From assembly GCA_028821475.1 (NCBI GenBank), contig JAPPGB010000091.1, positions 1 through 64,000 of the forward strand: a stretch of 64,000 bases of DNA, read 5' to 3'. This document shows, one piece after another, positions 27,264-37,996 of the stretch. The translations under genes were made by a program, and so were the position numbers. Each line of letters starts with the position of its first letter. Positions within the stretch are counted from its first letter, which is position 1. The DNA is from Spirochaetaceae bacterium. GTDB taxonomy: Bacteria > Spirochaetota > Spirochaetia > SZUA-6 > Bin103. The notes beneath the pieces were generated by a model. That model had not been told where the DNA came from. It did no database searches and worked only from the letters and a program-made list of their open reading frames with translations.

Positions 27264-28637
27264 CTACGCGGGAGCGGCGGCTGCCGCGGTGGCGTCGGTG
27301 CGGCGGTGCAGCACGCCCTCGGCGCGCAGCGACTGCAGTGCGCGTCCGAACGCGGCCACGGTGGCGTCGATGTCGGCGTCGTCGTGCACCGCGGACACGA
27401 TGAAGGTCAGCCCGGCCATCGCATCCACCCCCTCGTTGAGCAGGGCCACCCGGAACCGGCTCGCCGCCGGGCTGCTGCGCATGGCTCCCAGTTCGGGAAG
27501 CACGGCGGCGACACACTCCTCGCTGCCGTCTCCGGCCAGGTTGGGCGCCACGTGCACAAAGGAGCTCGAGCGGTAGGCGAAGCCGGCCGCGCCGCTGTCG
27601 GCGAACACGCGATTGAGGCCGTCGTACAACCGGGCCGCGGCCTGCTCGGCGCGTTCCGGGAGCGGCGCGCCGGCGAGCAGGTCGAGGCAGGTGCAGCCGG
27701 CCGCCGCGCTGAGCGGGTTGGCGTTGAAGGTGCCGGGATGGGCGACGCGCCGGCGTCCGCCCGGCAGCGCGATCTGGTCGAGAATGTCGGCGCGGCCGCC
27801 GACGGCGCCGCCGGGCAGGCCGCCGGCGACGATCTTGGCCATGGAGGTCAGGTCGGGCCGAATCCCGAGCCGCCGCTGCGCGCCGCCGGCCGAGACCCGG
27901 AAACCGGTGACCACCTCGTCCAGGATCAACAGCACCTCGTGCCGCGCGGTAATGGCGCGCAGGTCGCGCACGAACTCCGCCGCCACCGGCACGCGACCGG
28001 ACATGGCGCCGGTCGGCTCCAGGATCACGGCGCCGATGGAGCGGTCGCCGGCCAGCGTGCGATCGACCAGGTCGGCGTCGCCCTGTGCGATGACCCGCAC
28101 GGTGGCGCCCACCGCCGCCGGGATGCCGGGTCCGGCGAACGGGTCGTCTTCGCCGCCGGGGACCGCCGCGGCGTAGTCGTGCCAACCGTGGAAGTGTTCC
28201 TTGAAGCGCAGCACCGTGGGCCGGCCGGTGTGGGCGCGCGCCAGGCGCAACGCCATCATCGTGGCTTCGGTGCCGGAGCTGTGGAAGCGTACCCGCTCCA
28301 CCGACGGCATCAGGCGCTGCACGGCCTCTGCCCAGCGCAGTTCCAGCTCCGTGTTGCCGCCGAGATGGGTGCCGCGCTGCAACTGCTCGCTGACCGCCGC
28401 CACGACGGCAGGGTGGCTGTGGCCGAGCAGCAGCGCTCCGTGGCCCATCACGTAGTCGATGTACTCGTTGTCGTCCACGTCAATCTTGCGGCTGCCGGCG
28501 GCCGTGGTCATGACCAGGGGAAACGGCTGCAGAAAGCGGGTGTCGTGGGTAACGCCGCCGGGAAACGCGCCGCCGGCGAGCCGATAGATCTCGGCGGACC
28601 GCCGGTGGCGGTCCAGGTACTGCTGATCGATGCTCAT
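27264..28637 (-). CDS. Class III PLP-dependent aminotransferase, HemL-like
   Basis: This 457-residue enzyme belongs to the glutamate-1-semialdehyde aminomutase-like aminotransferases. The signatures are GHSHPAVVAAV, FHSSGTEATMMALRLARA, FKEHFHGWHDY, LDEVVTGFR and the cofactor lysine K268 in SMAKIVAGGLPGG. The sequence also fits the many HemL paralogues that act on other amino acids or amines. The lack of any other heme-biosynthesis gene nearby makes true HemL only one possibility. The ATG has GGGAG 8 nt upstream. It has no close co-directional partner except the short decayed gene downstream. Confidence 0.85.
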   Translation of the reverse strand: MSIDQQYLDRHRRSAEIYRLAGGAFPGGVTHDTRFLQPFPLVMTTAAGSRKIDVDDNEYIDYVMGHGALLLGHSHPAVVAAVSEQLQRGTHLGGNTELELRWAEAVQRLMPSVERVRFHSSGTEATMMALRLARAHTGRPTVLRFKEHFHGWHDYAAAVPGGEDDPFAGPGIPAAVGATVRVIAQGDADLVDRTLAGDRSIGAVILEPTGAMSGRVPVAAEFVRDLRAITARHEVLLILDEVVTGFRVSAGGAQRRLGIRPDLTSMAKIVAGGLPGGAVGGRADILDQIALPGGRRRVAHPGTFNANPLSAAAGCTCLDLLAGAPLPERAEQAAARLYDGLNRVFADSGAAGFAYRSSSFVHVAPNLAGDGSEECVAAVLPELGAMRSSPAASRFRVALLNEGVDAMAGLTFIVSAVHDDADIDATVAAFGRALQSLRAEGVLHRRTDATAAAAAPA

Positions 28638-28765
28638 GCGGTTGCTCCCATGTGCCGGTGGCGAACGCCGGCTGCACTCGCTGCGACGCCGGGTCCCGCC
28701 ACGGCTGTCAGCGCCCCGGACGCGCCGCCTGCCGGCGCCGCTTCCGGCCCATCCCGTCCATTCGC

Positions 28766-29086
28766 CTACGCGACCGAAACGGCGGTGCCGCTGGCGGTCA
28801 CCATGAGCATGCTGCCGCCCTGGCCGACCACCTCGTAGTCGAGGTCCACCCCGACGACCGCGTTGCCGCCCCGCTGTTCGGCCGCCTCGGCCATCTCGGC
28901 GAGCGCGATCTCGCGGGCGTTACGCAGCTCCGACTCGTAAGCGGCCGAACGTCCGCCGACGATGTCGCGGATGCCGGCGAAGAAATCCTTGAAGATGTTG
29001 GCGCCGATGATGGCTTCGCCGGTGACGATGCCCTGGTACTCGGCGATGTTCCTGCCCTCGATGGTGGGCGTGGTGGTGACAATCAT
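28766..29086 (-). CDS. YbjQ-family protein (putative heavy-metal-binding domain)
   Basis: The 106-residue protein matches the YbjQ/UPF0145 family over its whole length. It has the start [11 protein letters not shown], the segment [19 protein letters not shown], an R-E-x-A-L-x-E-M helix and the [13 protein letters not shown] strand. Members form pentamers; the metal-binding label for the family is a prediction and the role is unknown. A GGGAGAGGGAAC sequence precedes the ATG at good spacing. It stands alone between the aminotransferase and a putative outer-membrane protein. Confidence 0.9.
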   Translation of the reverse strand: MIVTTTPTIEGRNIAEYQGIVTGEAIIGANIFKDFFAGIRDIVGGRSAAYESELRNAREIALAEMAEAAEQRGGNAVVGVDLDYEVVGQGGSMLMVTASGTAVSVA

Positions 29087-29182
29087 GATGCTGTTCCCTC
29101 TCCCTGTCGATCCGCCTCACTGTCGAGTTGCCGCGGACGAGCCAAAGATCATCAGATTCCCGGCCGGGAGCAACCCGCGGAG

Positions 29183-29896
29183 CTACAGGAAGATGATGCG
29201 CAGACCGAGGCCGAGGCGGTGGGTCAGCAGCGTCCCCGGCTCCAGCGGCCACTCGAAATCGCTGCCATCAATGGAACCCGACTTGACCAGCTTGGGATCG
29301 ATGGAGCCGAGCAGCCGGTAGCCGAGGTCGATCACCATGAAGTCGGCGATGGTGTAGCCGATGCCGGCCCCCGCCTGGAACGCCAGCGACCAGGTGGAGA
29401 AGGTGTAATCGGGCTTTTCGGTCACGTTCTTCACCGTGACGTCGACCAGGTGGATGCCGAGGTTGGCGGTGCCGAACCCGCCGCCGAGGTAGAGCGTCCA
29501 CGGCGACCCCGTATCGATGTCGTACCAGGCATTGCCGGTGGCGGCGAGCACCGTGAAGCTGTCCTTGTTGTTGTCCTCTTCCAGCGTGCCGCCACGGCTG
29601 ATCTTGATGCCGGTGGAGAGGTAGGAGAGCCCGCCTTCGAGCCGGATGGCGCCGAAGTCGTAGCCGATGCCGGCGGCACCACCGGCGCCGAGAGTGAACT
29701 CCCAATCGCGGCCGAGTTCCGGCAAGGCATCGCCGGCATCTCCCACCACGGCGGACGCCACGTCGTTCGCCTCCCCCACAAGGACCGCTCCGCCGTTCAG
29801 CTCCAGGTACACGCCGGTATTCCAGGCCTGCGCGAATGCTGCCAGAGACGGCGCGGCCACCAGGACGGCCGCGGCGAGCAGCGTCCGAATTCGCAT
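29183..29896 (-). CDS. Putative outer-membrane beta-barrel protein
   Basis: This 237-residue protein has a clear signal peptide, MRIRTLLAAAVLVAAPSLAA followed by FAQA, with likely cleavage after about residue 23. The rest is Gly-rich and alternates hydrophobic and polar residues. It has strand-like segments such as WTLYLGGGFGTANLGIHLVD and ends in GLGLRIIFL, as expected of a small beta barrel. That implies a diderm cell envelope. The start at 29896 has GGGAGAG upstream; the frame continues further upstream, but without a plausible start. No specific family was recognised, and function (porin, structural or lipid-related) is open. Confidence 0.75.
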   Translation of the reverse strand: MRIRTLLAAAVLVAAPSLAAFAQAWNTGVYLELNGGAVLVGEANDVASAVVGDAGDALPELGRDWEFTLGAGGAAGIGYDFGAIRLEGGLSYLSTGIKISRGGTLEEDNNKDSFTVLAATGNAWYDIDTGSPWTLYLGGGFGTANLGIHLVDVTVKNVTEKPDYTFSTWSLAFQAGAGIGYTIADFMVIDLGYRLLGSIDPKLVKSGSIDGSDFEWPLEPGTLLTHRLGLGLRIIFL

Positions 29897-29993
29897 AGCA
29901 ATACTCTCCCGAGGCAGGGTCACGCCCACCTTCCTACCTATTTCATCGGCAGTTTGCGGCCGCTCCCGCACTCGCAGCCGCGCCGGGCAGACG

Positions 29994-31223
29994 CTATCCG
30001 AGCAGGGAGCGGGCGGCGAGCGCCTGCGCCGCCGCCCGCTCGGCGGTGTCGGCGAGGGCGGTGAGGTGGCCCATCTTGCGCCCGCGCCGCGCTTCCCGCT
30101 TGCCGTACAGGTGCAGCTTGACATTGGGGGCGGCCAGGGCCTCGTGCCACGGAGGCGCCGCCGCGTCCGCCGCGCCGCCCGCCCCGGTGTCCGCCGGGAT
30201 CCCTGCCGCGGCGGCGGGCCACAGGTCGCCGAGCAGGTTGGCCATCGCCGCCGGCGTGTGCTGGACCGGGTCGCCGAGCGGCAGCCCGCACACCGCGCGC
30301 ACGTGCTGCTCGAACTGGCTGGTCGCGCATGCGTCGAGGGTAAGGTGGCCGGAGTTGTGCGGCCGCGGGGCGACCTCGTTGACCAGCAGGTCGCCGGCCA
30401 CCTCGAACAGCTCCACGCATAGCAGTCCGACCACGCGCAACTGCTCCACCAGGGTGCGCACCAGTTCGCGGGCGCGGCGCAGCACGGCCGGGTCGCCCGC
30501 CGCCGGGGCGCTGGACAGGTCGAGGATGTGGCGCGCGTGCACGTTTTCGAACGGCCCGAAGTCGCGGTACTCGCCGCCGGCGGTGCGCGCCCCGATCACC
30601 GACAGCTCGCGGTCGAACGGCACCACCTGCTCGACGATGAGCGGCTCGCCGGCGGCGGCGCGGCGGGCGGCCGCCAGCTCGCCGGCGTCGTGCACGCGGC
30701 GCTGTCCCTTGCCGTCGTACCCGAAGCCGGCGGTCTTGACGATGGCCGGGTAACCGATATCCGCCGCCACCCGGTCGGCGGCGGCGCCGCGCTCCCCGGC
30801 AGGCGCCGCCGGCAGCGCACGCCACGCCGCGACCGGAAACCCGGCGGCGCCGAGGAACTGCTTCTCCGTGCGGCGGTTCTGCGCCGTAGCGAGCACCTCG
30901 GCACCGGGGTGCACCATGGTGCGACGCTCAGCCGCCGCCACCGCCGCGCCCGACAGGTTCTCGAACTCGAAGGTGAGCACGTCGACTCCTGCGGCGAACG
31001 CCGCGATCGCATCGACGTCGGCGTAGCTGCCCACCACTTCGCACGCCGCCACCAGCCCGGCGGGAGATCCGGCCTCCGGAGAGTACACGTGCACCCGGTA
31101 GCCGAGCGACGCCGCCGCGCCGGCGAGCATGCGTCCGAGCTGGCCGCTGCCCAGGATGCCGATGGTGGCCCCCGGCAAGAGCGGATCCGGCGCGCCCGCG
31201 CGCCGCACCATGCCGCCGCTCAT
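29994..31223 (-). CDS. purK: N5-carboxyaminoimidazole ribonucleotide synthase
   Basis: PurK uses ATP and bicarbonate to carboxylate AIR in purine synthesis; its product goes to PurE. The ATP-grasp pattern is present: [13 protein letters not shown] near residue 18, [39 protein letters not shown] and [12 protein letters not shown]. The 409-residue length is normal to slightly long, with an Ala-rich insert near residue 335. The ATG overlaps the purE stop as ATGA, so translation is coupled. The start at 31223 is supported by this overlap. purE and purK follow an ABC exporter operon on the same strand. Confidence 0.95.
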   Translation of the reverse strand: MSGGMVRRAGAPDPLLPGATIGILGSGQLGRMLAGAAASLGYRVHVYSPEAGSPAGLVAACEVVGSYADVDAIAAFAAGVDVLTFEFENLSGAAVAAAERRTMVHPGAEVLATAQNRRTEKQFLGAAGFPVAAWRALPAAPAGERGAAADRVAADIGYPAIVKTAGFGYDGKGQRRVHDAGELAAARRAAAGEPLIVEQVVPFDRELSVIGARTAGGEYRDFGPFENVHARHILDLSSAPAAGDPAVLRRARELVRTLVEQLRVVGLLCVELFEVAGDLLVNEVAPRPHNSGHLTLDACATSQFEQHVRAVCGLPLGDPVQHTPAAMANLLGDLWPAAAAGIPADTGAGGAADAAAPPWHEALAAPNVKLHLYGKREARRGRKMGHLTALADTAERAAAQALAARSLLG

Positions 31224-31718
31224 GGCAGCCGCGCGGCCTCCACGGCCGCCGCCCGGCGGGCGCGGTACGCGTCCAGCTCGGCGCGCAGCGGCGGGCGGCT
31301 GAGGGCCGCGATGGAGACCGCCAGCAGGGCGGCGTTGACCGCACCGGCGCGCCCGATGGCCAGGGTACCGACCGGCACGCCGGCCGGCATCTGCACGATC
31401 GACAGCAGCGAGTCGACGCCATGCAGAGCCTGGCTCTGCACCGGCACGCCGAGCACCGGCAGCGAGGTGTAGGAGGCCACCATGCCGGGCAGGTGCGCCG
31501 CGCCGCCGGCCGCGGCGACGATCACCTCGATTCCGCGCCCCGCCGCCTGGCGCGCGTACGCGCGCATCCGCTCCGGGGTGCGGTGCGCCGAAACCACCCG
31601 GCACTCGTACGGCACCGAGAACGCGCGCAGCGTCTCGTCGGCGTGCTGCATCGTGTCCCAGTCGGATGCACTGCCCATGATCACCCCGATCACCGGCGCG
31701 GGTGCGTGGCCGGACCGG

Positions 31719-31726
<8 letters not shown>
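31220..31726 (-). CDS. purE: N5-carboxyaminoimidazole ribonucleotide mutase (class I PurE)
   Basis: PurE moves the carboxylate from N5 to C4 of the imidazole ring to give CAIR. It has the class I signatures [34 protein letters not shown] and GVPVQ. With purK next to it, this is the two-step bacterial route; the treponemes I know of carry class II PurE and lack purK. The ATG at 31726 lies inside the last codons of the ABC-ATPase gene (8-nt overlap), so purE appears translationally coupled to an exporter gene, which is unusual. Length 168 residues, as expected. Confidence 0.95.
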
Positions 31727-32618
<892 letters not shown>

Positions 32619-32691
32619 GCCGGTCTCTCGGCAGCGCTTCGACGGCCGCTCAAGACGCTCCTTCGCCGGCGCAACTCGATTACCGCACCGG

Positions 32692-33417
32692 TCATGGCGG
32701 CGACCCCTCACGGCCGGTGCGCTGCACCAGGCGGCCATCCTCCAGTTGCACCAGTTGATCGGCCAACTCGACGATATAGGGGTCGTGGCTGCTCATCACC
32801 ACCGTCACGCCGTGCTCCTGCACCAGGCGCCGCACCAGCGCCATCACCTGCAGCCCGGTGTGCGTGTCCAGCTCCGCCGTGGGCTCGTCCGCGAACAGCA
32901 GGGTGGGTTCGTGCGCGATGGCGCGCGCAATGGCCACCCGCTGCTGCTCGCCGCCGGACAGCTCGCCCGGCCGGTGGTCCATGCGGCCGCGCAAGCCGAC
33001 CAGGGACAGGCAGTCGCGGGCACGCCGCTCGCGCTTCGCGTCGTCGTAGCCGGCCACGCGCAGCGCGAAGTCGACATTCTCGAACGCCGACATCACCCCG
33101 ATCAGCGCCACCGATTGAAACACGAACCCCATGCGCACCCGGCGCAGCTCATCGCGCTCGTGGTCGCTCAGGCCGACGATGTCCAGGTGCTCGAATTCCA
33201 CCCGGCCGCCGGTGGGGTAGTCGAGGGCGCCGAGGATGTTGATCAGCGTCGTCTTGCCCGACCCGGACGGCCCCTGCAGGATGGTCAGCCGCGACCGCGG
33301 CACGCGCAGGCTCACCTCGCGCAGGGCATGCACGGTGGTGCCGGCGACCGGGAACGAGCGGCTCAGGGCGGCCGCGCTGAGCACGAACGGCGAATGCAGC
33401 GACGGCGCGGAACTCAC
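32692..33417 (-). CDS. ABC transporter ATPase, MacB/LolD type
   Basis: A 241-residue ATPase with Walker A GPSGSGKTT, the Q-loop FVFQSVALIG, signature LSGGEQQRVA and Walker B LLFADEPTA. The H-loop lies in SSHDPYIV. It is paralogous to the ATPase encoded next, but lacks the AbrB-like tail. The start is a GTG that overlaps the permease stop codon as GTGA. This coupling with the permease suggests it is the permease's main partner, with the second ATPase either alternating or forming a heterodimer. The substrate is unknown; related systems export lipoproteins, macrolides or peptides. Confidence 0.9.
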   Translation of the reverse strand: MSSAPSLHSPFVLSAAALSRSFPVAGTTVHALREVSLRVPRSRLTILQGPSGSGKTTLINILGALDYPTGGRVEFEHLDIVGLSDHERDELRRVRMGFVFQSVALIGVMSAFENVDFALRVAGYDDAKRERRARDCLSLVGLRGRMDHRPGELSGGEQQRVAIARAIAHEPTLLFADEPTAELDTHTGLQVMALVRRLVQEHGVTVVMSSHDPYIVELADQLVQLEDGRLVQRTGREGSPP

Positions 33418-36230
33418 TCTTCTCCCAACTTGAGCGCCTGCTGGATGTCCAGGCGCGCGAGCAGGCCGCGGAACAGCGCCCCGCCGAGCACCAGCAGTGC
33501 CGCCGCCACCACGTAGATGCGGATGAAGTCGCCGCGCTCGCTGGCCACCCGGAACGCGGGCACCTGGTCGGCGGCGGCGTACACCACCTGCAGCAGCGGC
33601 ACGAACAACAGCGCCGCCACCCGCCCGATCACCATGCCGGCGACGATCGCCGAACCGGTAATCAGGATCTGCTCCGTCACCAGCATCGCCAGCACGCGCC
33701 GGGTCGACATGCCGATGGCGCGCAACACCCCGAATTGCAGGGTGCGCGAGCGCAGCGTCAGCACCCAGTACATCACGAAGCCGACGATGCTGATCAGCAT
33801 GGCCACCGAGAAGCCGAGCGTAAGCACCCCGTTGGTGCCCTGCAGCAGCGGATCGTTCTTGGCCGCCACCACCTCCTGGGTAGCGTCGTTCATGCTGAGA
33901 ATGTCCAACTCGCGTTCCTCGATCTCCTGGTAGACTTCCACGGTACTGCTGCGCGGTTCCCGCTTGGCCCAGATTTCGTACGGCTCGGTCGCCATCTTGG
34001 CGCGTATGTAGGGGAAGTTGGCCACCACCAGGCGCGGCGCGTTGCGTTCGTCGACCGGCACGAAGGTGGGCCAGTGATCGACGAAGCCGACCACCACCCC
34101 GTCGACCACGTCCTGGCTCGACCAGGTGACCAGTATGGTGTCGCCGAGCTTCAGTTCGAACTCCTCGGCAATCGAGGAGGACAGCAGCATCGCCTTCGGG
34201 TCCGCGGCCAGCCGGTTCAGGTAGTGGTGCCAGTGCACCGGCAGCAGGTCGGAGCGGAACCACGCCACCCGTCCGAACTCTTCCGGGGTGATCGCCATCA
34301 GCGCCGACATGGTGCGCCGGTTGCCGGGCAGCGACACCTGCGCACGCGCCTGGCGCAGCACCCTGGTGGTGCTCTCGAGGCCCGCGATCTGCGTATACGG
34401 GTGATAGGGCGGCTCCCGGTACTGCACCACCGGCGAACTGACGGCGAACGCCGCGGGCTCTCCGGGCATGCCGCCGGCGCCCTCCGGCGGCTGATCGCTC
34501 GGAAAGTAGGGTTGCATGGTGAGGTCGGCGCCCGCGGCGTAGTAGATGCGCTCCTCGATGTTGCGGTTCACGGTGCGCGCGGCGCTGCTGTTGTAGATGC
34601 CGAGGGCCAGCGTCAGGATCAGGAACACCATCAGGAACTGCTCGTGGCCGCGCGCACGCGCCACCTGGATGAAGGCCGCGTACAGCGGCGGCGACCAGCG
34701 CCGCCGGGCGACTCGGAACAGCGCGCGCACCAGGTAGGGAAACAGGCGCAGGGCGAGCATGGCGCACCCCAGGATGAACAGCACGGAGGTCAGGAACAGC
34801 AACGGGTCGAGTGGCAGATCGGATCCGGTGGCGGCCGTCAGCAGCAGGATCTCGCGGCGTTGCTGGAACTGGATCAGGCCGTACACGGCGATGGCGATCA
34901 GCACCAGGTCGAGATAGAAGCGGCGCCAGAACGTGTAGCGCCGGGTACGTGCGCCGCGCGCGCGCAGCTCCACGATCGAGGTGCGCGCGGCGCGGCTCGC
35001 CGGCAGCAGCGTGGCGGCGAGAAAGATCGCCGCCCCGACCAGGGCGAACGCGTAGGCGCGCAGGTTGATCTCGGCCTGCAGGGCGGTGCGGCCGACGAAC
35101 TCCAGAAACCCATTGGCGGCGCCCAGGAAGCGCACGATAACCAGCGCCAGCGGCGGCCCGAGCCCGAGCGCGGCGGCCGCGAGCAGCAGGCTCTGCAGCA
35201 GGTAGACGGTAAACAACTGGTTGCCGGCGGCGCCGCGGCTCTCCAGCACGGCAATCTCGGCCAAGTCGCCCTCGACGATGAGCTGCGAAACCATGTACAT
35301 GAAGAACGCCAGCACCAGCACGATCGGCACGTGCAGAAACGACAGGGTGATCTTCAGCACTGCCGCACGGCGGTTGTAGTCCTGGAGCAGCGCGGCGATG
35401 CCGAAGTCCAGCTCGACGCGGCGCTCCGCGGACGCGCGCCGGTACTCGTCGTAGCGGCGCAGCAGGTTGGGCACGTTGTCGATGGTGATGTGGTGATAGT
35501 CGAGCGCGAAGTACCAGGATCCGTGGGTCAGGTTGCGGGTAGGCTGGTACAGGAAGTCGCGCAGAAAGGTGTCGTAATCGATCAGAAAGCTCTCCGACAG
35601 CGACGTGAACCGCCGGAACCAGTACAGGTCGCTCGGATCGTTCTTGGCGAATACGCCCACCACCTTCACCGTGAGGCGCGGCTGTTCGGTGAGCAGATCG
35701 TACAGCAGGTAGGTGCGGCCCAGGATCAGTTGCAGGTCCTGCATCGCCTCGCCGGTGACGATCGCCTCGTACACGCCGTCGACCGGCTCCGGGTTGAACA
35801 TCCGCCCGTGCAGGAGGTCGACGTGATCAGGCAGGTGCTGCATCGCCTCCACGCGGCTGAACTTCTTCACCGACTCGACGCGGCTCTCCTCCGGCTGCGG
35901 GCGCACGTCGTACAGGTAATCCAGAGTCATGCGCTTCATCTGCGCGGCCACCGGGACGCCGAGGGCGGGAACCAGCCGGGTGAGAATCTCTCCCTCGAGC
36001 GCGTCGTGGAAGGGCGCCTTGGCGGCCGGCTTCTCCACCAGCCGGTAGAAATTGTAGCTGGCGGCGGTGGTGCCGGGGTAGCGCCCGGTACGCTCCTGGT
36101 AGCGCTCCAGGTCGCGCGTCAGCAGGCGCTGCAACACGCCGTCGGTGTAGATCGGTATGCTGGCCAGCAGGCCGACCGAGAGCACGGAGCCGGCCAGCAG
36201 CGCCAGCACCAGCCAGCGATGACTGGCCAT
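33414..36230 (-). CDS. Large FtsX/MacB-type ABC permease with two membrane modules
   Basis: This 938-residue membrane protein starts with one transmembrane helix (about residues 6-26). A soluble extracytoplasmic region of about 260 residues comes next, then a first FtsX-type helix set (about 290-520). A second extracytoplasmic region (about 540-790) precedes the final four-helix set, with the typical LRAIGMSTRRVL segment between helices. It is therefore an intramolecular duplication of the usual MacB/LolC unit. The next gene downstream overlaps it. Upstream lies a membrane-fusion lipoprotein gene, 17 nt away. Together they form an export machine; the cargo cannot be told from sequence. Confidence 0.88.
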   Translation of the reverse strand: MASHRWLVLALLAGSVLSVGLLASIPIYTDGVLQRLLTRDLERYQERTGRYPGTTAASYNFYRLVEKPAAKAPFHDALEGEILTRLVPALGVPVAAQMKRMTLDYLYDVRPQPEESRVESVKKFSRVEAMQHLPDHVDLLHGRMFNPEPVDGVYEAIVTGEAMQDLQLILGRTYLLYDLLTEQPRLTVKVVGVFAKNDPSDLYWFRRFTSLSESFLIDYDTFLRDFLYQPTRNLTHGSWYFALDYHHITIDNVPNLLRRYDEYRRASAERRVELDFGIAALLQDYNRRAAVLKITLSFLHVPIVLVLAFFMYMVSQLIVEGDLAEIAVLESRGAAGNQLFTVYLLQSLLLAAAALGLGPPLALVIVRFLGAANGFLEFVGRTALQAEINLRAYAFALVGAAIFLAATLLPASRAARTSIVELRARGARTRRYTFWRRFYLDLVLIAIAVYGLIQFQQRREILLLTAATGSDLPLDPLLFLTSVLFILGCAMLALRLFPYLVRALFRVARRRWSPPLYAAFIQVARARGHEQFLMVFLILTLALGIYNSSAARTVNRNIEERIYYAAGADLTMQPYFPSDQPPEGAGGMPGEPAAFAVSSPVVQYREPPYHPYTQIAGLESTTRVLRQARAQVSLPGNRRTMSALMAITPEEFGRVAWFRSDLLPVHWHHYLNRLAADPKAMLLSSSIAEEFELKLGDTILVTWSSQDVVDGVVVGFVDHWPTFVPVDERNAPRLVVANFPYIRAKMATEPYEIWAKREPRSSTVEVYQEIEERELDILSMNDATQEVVAAKNDPLLQGTNGVLTLGFSVAMLISIVGFVMYWVLTLRSRTLQFGVLRAIGMSTRRVLAMLVTEQILITGSAIVAGMVIGRVAALLFVPLLQVVYAAADQVPAFRVASERGDFIRIYVVAAALLVLGGALFRGLLARLDIQQALKLGEE

Positions 36231-36247
36231 CTTGCGCAGTACCAGCG

Positions 36248-37258
36248 TTAGCGTACGACCACCTCTTCGCCCGGCTCCAGGCCGCCCGCGACCTCCACCT
36301 GGGTTGGCGTCTGGATGCCGATCTCGACGTTGCGCTCCTCGCGCAGCCCGTCCTGGAGCACGTACACGAAACGGCGCCCGAGGTAGGTCTGCACCAGGTT
36401 GCGGGGCAGCACGATCACGTCCTCGCGGCGCGCCCGGATCAGCACCACGGTGGCGGTGTCGCCCTTCTCTACTTCCTCCGGCAGGTCGTAGACGCGAATC
36501 AGGATCAGTTCGCGCATCTCGTCCGGCGCATCGCGCGGCACGTTGAGGGGCGTCATCACCACCTCGCCGCGGAACCTGTCGCCGCGGATGTCCACGCTCA
36601 CCTCGGCGCCGAGGGCAAACTCGGAACGCTTGGGGCCGTTGTAGCTGAGCAGCGTCTCGGTCGGATCGGCGATCTGCACCACGGTGCGGAACGGCTCCAC
36701 CGGTTCGCCCTCGCCGAGCGGGGCGATGTATACCACCTCGCCGGCCACCGGCGCCACCAGGCGCGACTTGCGCAGTTCCTCGCGGAGCTGCTGCAGGCGC
36801 AACTGCTCCAGTTCGATGTCCAGGTCGGCGTTCTCGCGTGCGAAGCGGTCGGCGTCGCGGGCTGCGGCCAGTTCGGCGGCCAGCTCCGCCTTGCGCAGGC
36901 GGATCTCCTGGCGGCGCACCTCCAGCTCCAGGCTGCCGGTGTCCAGGTCGGCGACCAGTTGGCCCGGCTCCACGTCGTCGCCGTAACCCACGTAGATGCC
37001 GCGCAGCGGACCGCTGCGGAAACGGAACTTGAGCGAATACTGGCTGGGATAAATGAATACCCCGCCGACCGTCACCCGGTCTTCGATCACGCCGGGCGTG
37101 GCGGTGACGACGCGGTACTCGATCTCCGGCGTGGCCAGCAGCGGCGGCGCGAGAATCTCCTCCTCCCGGGGCAACAGGAAGCAGCCGGCGAGCACCGCCA
37201 CCGCGGCAACCGTCACGCCGCGCACCACGGCGCCCTGCAGCCGGCGCCCGGCCCGCAT
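36248..37258 (-). CDS. Periplasmic adaptor (membrane-fusion) lipoprotein
   Basis: This 336-residue HlyD/MacA-like adaptor has a lipobox, VLAGC, with lipid-bearing C26 if translation starts at ATG 37258. Another in-frame ATG at 37327 would lengthen the signal region to 49 residues, which is less likely. The order is a barrel-sandwich half-motif, a helical hairpin (about 115-180, Leu/Arg/Glu heptads), a second half-motif with SRLVAPVAGEVVYIAPLGEG, then beta-barrel and membrane-proximal parts ending in GGLEPGEEVVVR. It is the first gene of the exporter operon. The upstream 240 nt face the VOC gene and should hold divergent promoters. Confidence 0.87.
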   Translation of the reverse strand: MRAGRRLQGAVVRGVTVAAVAVLAGCFLLPREEEILAPPLLATPEIEYRVVTATPGVIEDRVTVGGVFIYPSQYSLKFRFRSGPLRGIYVGYGDDVEPGQLVADLDTGSLELEVRRQEIRLRKAELAAELAAARDADRFARENADLDIELEQLRLQQLREELRKSRLVAPVAGEVVYIAPLGEGEPVEPFRTVVQIADPTETLLSYNGPKRSEFALGAEVSVDIRGDRFRGEVVMTPLNVPRDAPDEMRELILIRVYDLPEEVEKGDTATVVLIRARREDVIVLPRNLVQTYLGRRFVYVLQDGLREERNVEIGIQTPTQVEVAGGLEPGEEVVVR

Positions 37259-37498
37259 CGTCCGAACACCGCCCGTACGCCGGCGGCGGTCCAGGAACTG
37301 AGGGCAGGGGAGGTTGCGCAACGTCATGATTCGCCGGCGGCGGCCGACTGCGGTACCGCCGGGGGTGAAAGTAACACTCCGCGCCAGTAGTTGGATAGGT
37401 GCCGGCTCTTTGCCGTGCCGGCCGTATCGACGTGGTACGTTGTCGGCCGGCGCCACAACGGCTACCATTCGGCGCATGGCGACGCCCGGATATTGCCG

Positions 37499-37942
37499 AT
37501 GATTCTCGGCGCCGATCACGTGGCCCTGAGCGTGGCCGACATGGAGCGGTCGATCCGGTTCTACACCGGTCTGTTCGGCTTCGAGGTGCGGCGCCGGCTG
37601 CCTGCCGATCCGGGCCTGCCGCTGGACAAGGTGATCGGGGTGCCCGGCGCCGCGGCCGACATCGCCCACCTGTACCTGGGCGAGTTCATGCTGGAGCTGT
37701 TTCAGTACCGCGTGCCGCAGGCGCGGGCCGAGGCCGCGCAGCGGTCGCAGGCCGATCACGGCTACATCCACTTCGGCCTGCGGGTGAAGGACATCCACGG
37801 CGAGACGGCGCGGCTGCGCGCCGCCGGGGTGAGCTTCCTCGGCGCCCCGGTGGAGTTTCGGCCCGGGGCGTGGGTGGTGTATTTTCGCGGCCCCGAAGGC
37901 GAGGTGGTGGAGTTGCGGGAGGTTGCGGACTCGCGGCGCTGA
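37499..37942 (+). CDS. VOC-superfamily (glyoxalase-like) protein
   Basis: This 147-residue protein has the two beta-alpha-beta-beta-beta modules of the vicinal-oxygen-chelate fold: DHVALSVADMERSIRFYTGLF near the N-terminus and GYIHFGLRVKDIHGET in the second half. Metal ligands would be H6 (ADHVAL), E at ELFQY, H in YIHFGL and E in GEVVELRE. This set of two His and two Glu is that of glyoxalase I and methylmalonyl-CoA epimerase types. It precedes an SDR, an E1 enzyme and a LarA-like protein, so a role as lyase, epimerase or dioxygenase in the same catabolic route is possible. The ribosome site is weak. Confidence 0.82.
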   Translation: MILGADHVALSVADMERSIRFYTGLFGFEVRRRLPADPGLPLDKVIGVPGAAADIAHLYLGEFMLELFQYRVPQARAEAAQRSQADHGYIHFGLRVKDIHGETARLRAAGVSFLGAPVEFRPGAWVVYFRGPEGEVVELREVADSRR

Positions 37943-37996
37943 ACGCGGTGCGCGGCATCGCGGCGGCGAGGCTGACAAAGGAGTGGTGAGAGACAG

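Noticed and set aside
27264-28637. Firm assignment as hemL (tetrapyrrole synthesis)
   Set aside because: The sequence fits the wider HemL-like aminotransferase group and no heme-synthesis gene is nearby, so I left the symbol empty.
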